Shown one piece after another: positions 20,539-27,109 of a stretch of 27,109 bases of DNA. The stretch comes from Phoronis australis. Its lineage: Eukaryota > Phoronida > Phoronidae. Every line of letters starts with the position of its first letter. The first letter of the stretch is position 1. The notes beneath the pieces are model-generated. The model did not search any database and was not told the origin of the DNA. It was given only the letters and a program-made list of their open reading frames with translations. The stretch spans positions 90,045 through 117,153 of the forward strand of contig NMRA01000018.1 in assembly GCA_002633005.1 (NCBI GenBank), written 5' to 3'. The position numbers and the translations under genes are program-made.

Positions 20539-21555
20539 CACTGGAACTGTGTCTGTGTGTGTTATTTTCCATAGACCCTGAAACTGCACACAGCCGGGGT
20601 AGTTCTGCTCGTCACCTTGCCGTGAAACTTGTATCAACATGATGGGTTCATGCAAAATCTGAGAATCAAACGACACTCACCTTGCCCGTTACAGCCGTTT
20701 AAGTGAAAAACAATCTTATAAACGTCATTTTCTTGCGTAATTTTTTTCTAACAAAGAGAAATTGTGTCGTCATTTCGAAAACAGTACGCTCGTGACATGA
20801 CACACGCGCCATTTCCTAAATTTTTGGACATCTCTCAGGAGATGATAGCTTGGCAGCAGCAAAATTTCTTCTGATATTTGATTTGCGGTTATCAAAATTC
20901 TTAAAACTTACAATGAAGTGAAACAGTTCCGATAATTTGCTTTGACGTGTACGCAACTTCGTGAAAGAACAACAGTTGATTGAAGAAACTGGCCAATTGG
21001 TGACACAATATTTCATGGCACCGAAAGCCATCGCTAAAGATCGCTCCACAACTTTAGCCGCAGAATAACGATAGAATGCCAATTTTTCCAACACTGGTAA
21101 ATAATTTAGTTTACTCAAGGAAGGTTTTAGTTTTTAATGACACTAATTTTGTGTCAAGTTTTATCTGGTCAGCTTTTTACCCACATCGGTGCAAATTGTG
21201 TATTTAGTATATAGCTTTGCTCCAAGGCTGGCGTAACTAGTGTTGGACTGGCAAATCGTGTCTTGTAGTAAATTATTTGTGCTGATTGATAAATGGAAAT
21301 AGTCAATAGACTCGCTACGCTGACGCTGCACGATTTCCTGCAAATTACACTTCTTTTAAGGAAAACCACCAAAGTGACGACTGTGTAAATACTTTTCTAA
21401 TGAAGAGTGTACCTTTGGAGGTCGTAGGTGTCTAAGTTCTTCCAGCTCTAACAAATAGGCAACTCCAATATCTAGATTTTTCCATGGCATTAGCAGGGCC
21501 TTCATACAAGACCAAGGCTTGGGTTCATCAGGGAAATAAGTGTCACCATATTTTT
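20539..21555 (-). CDS. Candidate unrecognised gene, four phase-compatible exons
   Basis: Candidate exons in transcript order: 21555-21413, 21337-21181, 21093-20912 and 20658-20539. Each is open, bounded by AG and GT, and the phases match at every junction. The first reads KYGDTYFPDEPKPWSCMKAL then LELEELRHLRPPK; the second begins EIVQRQRSESIDYFHLSIST; the third contains SAAKVVERSLAMAFGAMKYC; the last contains HEPIMLIQVSRQGDEQNYPG. I recognise no family. The second exon could instead run on to a stop at 21161-21163. The third could be a first exon starting at its internal ATG, since that stretch is CpG-rich. No start exon or terminal exon was found. Matching phases arise by chance about one time in three per junction, so this is suggestive only. 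The first exon looks the most convincingly coding. Confidence 0.3.
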
Positions 21556-22927
21556 CTTAGAGGAAATTAATAGCTGAACTTCAATCATTATTTTCCTTGT
21601 GCTTGGGGACAAATGTAAACATGCAGAGGATTCATGCCAGTTGGAACCCGTCCTTCATATTCCAAGAGGAGGCAGCACAAATTTTGGACTTGGAGGAGGT
21701 AACTAGTCCGCATAGACTTGTCTTAGAATTTCATTAGTTGTGGGTGTCATTCGTACTCAATAGGCGTTTTGAAATTGACATGCAAGGTCAGTGGAAGCAG
21801 TTCTTTCTGAACCCTGCTCTTATCATACAACTGTCCCAACTGGACTGTGTAACTAAACACAGCTTGAAAAAATGTTCATGGTCCTGGCTGAGAAGATCAT
21901 TGCTTTGTTACCCCTGTGGATTCTGAATAGCTGAGCCTGGAATGAAGGTACTTGTATATAGTGTACCATTGTCAAAATACATGTCCTTGGGTAAAAAGTG
22001 GATCCCCTTTTTCAATAAATGTAATTTGAACTTGTCTCGCAATGAAATATTGTAGAATGCCTAACTGTCCAAAAAAATTGTAACCCAGCATTCAAATTAT
22101 CTACCTGGATTGCTTCACAGTTGCTCTTGGAGATGTAGCTTTATGTGGTAGTCACTGTGCTCCACACAAAAAGACCTTCGATTGCTGGTAGCAATATTGT
22201 GGGACTGTTGGTGCTTGTCGTTACCTGCTACATTGCATTTCCCAAAGAGGAAACAATGAATGCTTCGTGCCCATTGAGATTGCAATGCAGTTGGCACTTG
22301 CCACAGTGCTTGAGATTTAGTGACCAGCTTCTTTCATTTAGGGATTGAGGAACTGCTATGTCAGTGATAACCATCGTCTTCATGACAACATTCTTTCCTA
22401 CCCATTTAAGACACGGGAACTTTATAAACTAAATCCAGCGTTGAAAATTAAACTTTTTCGTCGTTTGAACAGCAAAAATCAGTTACAATGGAAAAGAAAT
22501 ATCGCACGCTGTTGCTTAGTTGATATGCTCCAATCTCTATGTGTAACCTGGCTGAGCAACACAAGGGGGCGCCTTGACTTATTACAGTGATCCAATACTC
22601 CCAAAGAATGCAGTGAAATTTGAATAGGGGAGCGCATTATGTAGATCTTAGAGGTAGCAAATTTTAAAGGTCTGTAATGGGCCAAATTTATGATGCATGA
22701 TCTTTTTAATTTATTAAAGGCTACTAACATTGCTGTGAATGCCTGAAACTTTTCAAAATGTCTGATCGCAATATAAAACTTGTGAAATAGTAAAGCATTA
22801 CTTTGGTGCCACTTATTGTTTATGAGAAAATAAAGGATTGCTCGTCGGTCGTTTTGTTTTCTGAATTGTTTGGATTTTACTGTACTGTAAAATGTGTTAC
22901 GCTACATATCTGTTGTTTTCTGTCCAG
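21556..22927. other. Region before the zinc-finger start, no supported gene
   Basis: It should contain 5' UTR exon(s) and intron of the zinc-finger gene. A minus-strand frame around 21603-21690 (LLLEYEGRVPTGMNPLHVYI) and a plus-strand frame at 22399-22500 look somewhat protein-like, but neither has splice sites that join it to neighbouring exons. Confidence 0.4.
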
Positions 22928-23160
22928 TGCTGGTACAATGGATCTTGGGGATTTTATGGATGTTGTGACGACATACAAATGCAAGTTTTGTGTCTTCACA
23001 TCGTCTACCACAGAGGCCCTGGCTGACCACATCAAAGCCGAGCATCTGAAGCAGACATTAGAGGTCAGCACTGATGTTGCTGCCACTCCACCTGCAGAGG
23101 TCACCACCTCGGTCACCACCTCGGTCACCACGGATACTGGTGTTGGAACGGATTCACGGG
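22928..23160 (+). CDS. Zinc-finger gene exon with start codon and finger 1
   Basis: The acceptor is TTTCTGTCCAG and the donor CACGGG|GTAATT. It encodes finger 1 and then a Thr/Val-rich linker containing a 12-bp tandem repeat (GTCACCACCTCG, twice plus a third partial, 23100-23135). It ends one base into a Val codon. Confidence 0.85.
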
Positions 23161-25319
23161 GTAATTATCTTCAGCGACTGGCAATAATTAGGTGTTTGCT
23201 GTGAGGGTCGTCTACTGTTTAATCTTTGAAAATCTGTAGAGCCATTTAATGCCTAGTTGTTGTGCTGTTTACTTTGATAAATATTGGCAAGGATTGACCA
23301 TATATCCGCACTTTGGGCAGTGTCCTCTCTGCCTTCGAACCGGTAACACCATGCATTTGAAACAAGGTCTTGACTTTTGAAGTACATTTCCAATGTATCG
23401 TGAACCAAGGTTCTGCGACTTGAACACATCTCATGTTTCTTTTAGGTCCAGATTTTTTGTTTGCATGCCACGGCTACTGTCCAATTGAATTCATTATATA
23501 CACTGGTTTTTGAATTGGGGGATTGACTTAAAACCATTGCGTCAAAATCCAGAATAATGCAGTTCTATGGATTAACAGTCAGAAAAATGGTACCCCCTGA
23601 CTATACCGTAATTGGCAGGAAACTCTTTCAATAGGTATTACCAAATGTGCCCTTGGCTAGCCGGTCGTATTTTGCTGGTAATGTTGACTTTCTCTTGCAG
23701 TGGCTGATGAAGCGCCATTTAAAGACAGTTCCACTTTCTCTTACAGTGGCTGATGAAGCACCATTTGAAGACATTTCCAGTTTCTCTTACAGTGGCTGAT
23801 GAAGCACCATTTCAAGACAGTTCCAATTTCTCTTACAGTGGCTGATGAAGCACCATTTGAAGACAGTTCCACTTCAATAACGCAAGTCCACGGCGAAACA
23901 GAAAAGCCAATTGTGGCAGTTGTAGAGGGGCATGTGATCGATCTCCAACCAGAGACCAACCAACAGCCTATCACTAAAGAAGTGTTTCTGTGTGGTCAAT
24001 GCAATGCGGGTGCGTTAAGCTTTGTTGCATAATGTGGTACACTCGCTCCTAGAAATAACAATGTGGTCCTTTATTAAGCAACTTTGTTTATGTGGTTCTT
24101 AAATTATTATCCTCTCGGACATGTTGGCAACATGTAAAGTGCTTGCATGCATTGTTAGTGGTTAGACATTAAATGCCTCTGCTGTCTTTGGCAGCGGTAT
24201 AACATTTGAGCATTTAGAGCAAAAAATATTGTTTCTCATTTGCCGTAAGATGGAACTTATGAGAAGCAATAGCGATGTGTCACATGGACTTCAAGATTTT
24301 TGAGAAGCAATATTGACTTGGCACGTGTAATCTTTGACTTCTTGTGCCTTGTTGCACCATGTGGACCTGACAACTTGTATGCTAGTGACTTAACAGAACC
24401 TGGATTTTGTTGTTAGTGCTTTGTATGTTCTGTCACCAGCCAGAGAGTCAAGGTTATTGTGCCCACTTGACTAGTTGGTATTGTTTTCTTGAAATAATGG
24501 AATGAATAGTCCTAAGCTTTGGGCAAATATTGTTGTCTTTTTGCAATACGGAGTCTCTTTTTGTTAAAATGTTATAAAATAAGTATGTACAGTACAAATT
24601 TTAGTAGAAACCAAATGTTCTGAGCTGTTTATTTGCAGTATAATAAGCCTAGTCATCTCTATTTCTGTTGACATTTAGGTTTTGGCAGTATTGACGAGTG
24701 CAAGAACCACATGATATGTGACCACAACCTCAACCTTCAGGTAGACGACAGCCTTCCCAGTATATCAGACACAACAATCGAGGACGACAACAAAATAAGC
24801 ACTGCTACTCAGGTTATTCGCAAGAAGCCTGGTCGGAAGCGAAAAGCTGACCAACCTCCCCCCTCCCCAGAACCTGTGCAGGAGGAGGTGAACGAACGAC
24901 TGGCAGAGGACGGCAGCTCACGGGGCAAACGTCCGGTGCGCTTACCCAAGGCACTGCAGACTGACTACCTGGTGCAGAAGTTCGACACCAAAAGATCACG
25001 CACCGACAAACGAGACCTCATGGCTCCGTTTAGGATGCGATGTAAAACGCGCGGTTGTGGAGCCCGGTTCAAGACGGAGGAGGCATTGGAGATGCACATG
25101 TCGTGTCACGCGCAGGGTGGTTTTGCATGTTTCCGCTGCGATGAGAAGGGAGAACAATGGCAAAATATGCGTATGCACCTGTGGAAGGCCCACTCACTGG
25201 ACACTGACCTTTTTGTGTGTGACCAGTGCGACTTTCACACCAACAGCGCCACAAGGCTGCTCAACCACAAGGCCATTCATGGAGAAGAAAGGCCACACTT
25301 GTGCCGATATTGTGGCAAG
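22938..25319 (+). CDS. C2H2 zinc-finger/AT-hook protein, ZNF335-like, 5' part
   Basis: Exons 22928-23160 (ATG at 22938), 23839-24009 and 24679-25319 join in phase to give 345 residues, and the gene continues past the window. Zinc fingers: C15/C18/H31/H36; C126/C129/H142/H147, split by intron 2; C253/C258/H271/H275; C282/C285/H298/H303; C312/C315/H328/H332; and a sixth beginning C340/C343 that is interrupted by intron 3. A basic KKPGRKRK stretch (about 180-187) looks like an AT-hook or nuclear signal. The lone N-terminal finger preceded by MDVV-TTYKCKFC, a long charged linker, then a cluster with an unusual C-x4-C finger resembles vertebrate ZNF335 (MEVVVVQQFKCKMC), a nuclear chromatin regulator. 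This orthology is inferred from memory of the family. ACAATGG is a good start context, but 10 bases of open frame precede it, so an upstream coding exon is possible. Confidence 0.82.
23701..23874 (+). repeat. 46-bp tandem repeat carrying a 3' splice site
   Basis: Copies begin at 23701, 23747, 23793 and 23839, the last partial. Each unit is TGGCTGATGAAGCACCATTT-type exon sequence followed by TTTCTCTTACAG, so every unit ends with a polypyrimidine tract and AG. The sequence just before copy 1 (TTTCTCTTGCAG) is the same acceptor. The repeat therefore multiplies the intron 1/exon 2 boundary of the zinc-finger gene. Confidence 0.95.
23839..24009 (+). CDS. Zinc-finger gene exon 2 with first half of finger 2
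   Basis: Using the fourth (last) of four tandem acceptors, the exon reads VADEAPFEDSSTSITQVHGE onward to FLCGQCNA, with donor GCGG|GTGCGT. Starting at any of the three upstream acceptors reaches TGA within about 17 codons. It ends one base into the Gly of finger 2. Confidence 0.85.
24010..24678. other. Intron 2 of the zinc-finger gene
   Basis: AT-rich, with no coding sequence or recognised repeat. Confidence 0.75.
24679..25319 (+). CDS. Zinc-finger gene exon 3: AT-hook and fingers 2-6
   Basis: The acceptor is GACATTTAG and the donor GCAAG|GTAGGG. It finishes finger 2 (GSIDECKNHMICDH), then an acidic and Pro-rich linker, the basic KKPGRKRK patch, fingers 3-5 and the first Cys pair of finger 6. 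GC content is higher than in the flanking introns. Confidence 0.93.
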
Positions 25320-27109
25320 GTAGGGTTAGATCTGAAACATTGCTGCTTTACTGTCTTGTTGCTTCAGTAAAGATTTCTTTATTTGTGACTGTCTCTTTAA
25401 CTCGCGATACCAACACATATCTGAAAAGGCTGTGTATGTATCACATCGTGTTCTGCTAAACTATGAGGATGGTGAAGACACGATGACATCAACAGATCAT
25501 TCGATCAGTGTTTTTATCACTATTTCTAATAGTGATCTTTTGCCCATAAATAAGTCTCCAAGCCATCTGACTGCTTTGTATTCAATCCTGTAGTGAAGTG
25601 TTTGTGGTTACAAATAAGTTCTGAAATCCGTGAATATATTGTAATGCATTCCCGGCTTTTCAAATGCAATAAAAACTAAAGGAAGCTGGTTGGGTTCTGG
25701 GGCGACGGGGTTAGTACCAATAATTAATCTTATGTTAATTTGATGCTGGATGAAGGGAAGTCATGAGATTTCAAGGAAATACCAATTACTGATTTTGTAA
25801 AACTTTGCTCTGGTGACCGGTTCCAGGTTAAGCTGGTAACTTGCCTTGTGACTTGCTGTGTCATAAAACGGCCAATTCTTCCAAATATAATCATTAAATG
25901 CAAATTATTGGTTCAGTTTTAAAACTGTTTAGTGATGGAGAAATGTTAAACTTTCGCCTTCCTATCCGCCAGATTACTCAAAAGATCTTTGTGAAATTGA
26001 CAGATGCACCCTTGCTGAGAAGACCACGGCTGACTCTGATTTTCGGACGGGTTCAATTACTGTGGCAACCCCTAGTGGCATTTTTTGCGTCCATGGCTGT
26101 ATCTCCTTGAGATGATTGGCAGACGTTTTCCTGATGAGAAGGCCACAGCTGACACTGATTTTTGGACAGGTTCGACTACTGTAGCACCCCTCGTACCAAT
26201 TTTTTTGCGTCCACAACTGTATCTCCTTTATTTTATGGTGAATCTTTGTGGAATATGACAGATATGTTCCTATGGAGATGATAACAGACGATAACGAGTT
26301 TCAGACCCATCCGACTACAGGTGTTCCCCCCAAGGGGCAGTTTTATTTTTATTTACATTTGCCTTGATTTTTCTGAAATTTGGCAAGTAGGTTTCCATTA
26401 AGGCGAAAATTATGCCTTTCCATTTTGGAACAGATTCAATGCATTTTGCGTCACCTAGTGGCCATTTTTAGGATTTTGTGTTCATTCTTTTTAGCGTTTG
26501 CCAAACTGCTCAAAGGATCCTGATGAGAAGACCATGGCCGACATTCATTTTTGGATGGATCTGTTACCTGTGGCATCCCCTTGTGGTGATTTTGTATTTG
26601 CAACCTTGGCTGCAGCTCCTGATTCCTTTCCATTATGTTTGTGAACTTTTGCAGGTGTTTTCCTATTGGCAGTGGCTGCCCATGGCTTTTTGGACGGCTA
26701 TGGCCCCCAGTAGCAATTTTATTTTTTACCTTTGCCTCTATATCTTCTGAGTTCTTTGATGTTTTTTTTTTCATGAAATTTGGAAACAAGTTTTATTATA
26801 AAGCTGACAGCATGTTTCCAATTTGTGGTGTGTTCAATGTATTCTGTGACGCCTGGTGGCCATGTCAATTATTTTTTAGTCTGCTTTTTGCCGTCTGCTT
26901 CTGTATCCGCCAAACCACTCAGGGCAACGTTATAAAAAATTGCAGATGTGTTCCTACTGACATGAGGTCGACTGGCGTGGATTTTCAGATAGGTCCAAAG
27001 TAACTTTGGTGCTCCGTAATGACATTATTTTGCATCTTCATCAGTATCTATTAAAGGCGAAGGCAACCTTTTTCCATGTCATTTTGAGCTAAAATAAGGT
27101 TGGTTGGTT
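25320..27109. other. Intron 3 of the zinc-finger gene, open at the window end
   Basis: Finger 6 stops after its Cys pair at a canonical donor, and the residues that should finish it do not occur before the window ends. The first 0.6 kb shows nothing distinctive; the rest is the repeat array described next. Confidence 0.7.
25964..27035. repeat. Degenerate satellite-like array, about 115-150-bp units
   Basis: Seven or eight diverged units recur, with landmarks in the same order: GCCAAAC-GCTCAAAGGATC, a GTTCCTGATGAGAAGACCAC-like block, ATTTTTGGACAGGTTC, CTACTGTGGCACCCCCTAGT-GGC, a T-rich run, then GCGTCCATGGCTGTATCTCC. The CCCCTAGTGG landmark falls near 26072, 26187, 26328, 26455, 26580, 26708, 26853 and, very degraded, 27005. 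Unit length varies through indels. No frame is kept open across units, so it is non-coding. Confidence 0.8.

Noticed and set aside
21603-21690. Minus-strand frame LLLEYEGRVPTGMNPLHVYI as an extra exon
   Set aside because: No GT donor in the right phase joins it to the candidate exon at 21555; it hits TAA shortly after.
22345-22590. 81-codon plus-strand open frame before the zinc-finger exon
   Set aside because: No family resemblance, no splice sites linking it to 22928, and Lys/Leu-rich composition typical of AT-rich chance frames.
24711-25459. Secondary frames overlapping zinc-finger exon 3 on both strands
   Set aside because: They are shadows of the GC-richer coding exon; only the frame with C2H2 spacing is conserved.
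26451-27003. Long open frames of 90-122 codons near the window end
   Set aside because: They fall in the degenerate satellite array, are Phe/Trp-rich and differ from unit to unit; the T-rich repeat explains them.

Overview
This is genomic DNA from an animal, most likely an invertebrate. Three spliced genes with GT-AG introns can be read from splice sites and conserved protein motifs. The base composition is AT-leaning, introns are mostly 0.4-3 kb, and there are microsatellites, degenerate minisatellites and non-autonomous DNA transposons. A marine invertebrate such as a lancelet or another early-branching deuterostome is a reasonable guess, but the sequence does not prove it. A single N at 5293 shows that this is draft assembly.

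Layout. (1) Positions 1-196, minus strand: the N-terminal exon of a THAP zinc-finger gene, cut by the window edge and carrying an apparent frameshift. (2) 2562-9507, plus strand: NDUFAF6, the phytoene-synthase-like complex I assembly factor, recovered as eight coding segments. It has a frame break in exon 1 and a piece of about 28 residues lost at the N. (3) 10532-19938, minus strand: a complete six-exon, 250-residue short-chain dehydrogenase of the C-factor/sniffer-like carbonyl-reductase type, convergent with NDUFAF6. Its introns hold an inverted pair of about 0.4-0.5 kb MITEs and a 2.4 kb element with 16-bp terminal inverted repeats that ends next to a splice donor. (4) 20539-21555, minus strand: four candidate exons of an unrecognised gene, linked only by compatible splice phases. 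(5) 22938-25319 and beyond, plus strand: the first three coding exons of a C2H2 zinc-finger/AT-hook protein resembling ZNF335. A 46-bp tandem repeat there has multiplied an intron-exon junction. The rest of the window (25320-27109) is intron, largely filled by a degenerate array of roughly 115-150-bp units.

The genes do not form a functional pathway; this is ordinary metazoan gene order (convergent NDUFAF6/SDR, head-to-head SDR/zinc finger). The most unusual structures are the quadruplicated 3' splice site in the zinc-finger gene, the inverted MITE pair with an internal empty-site record, and the six-copy GGTC-CGCG-GACC-like motif cluster inside the 2.4 kb transposon. No CRISPR, prokaryotic operon, tRNA or rRNA was seen.
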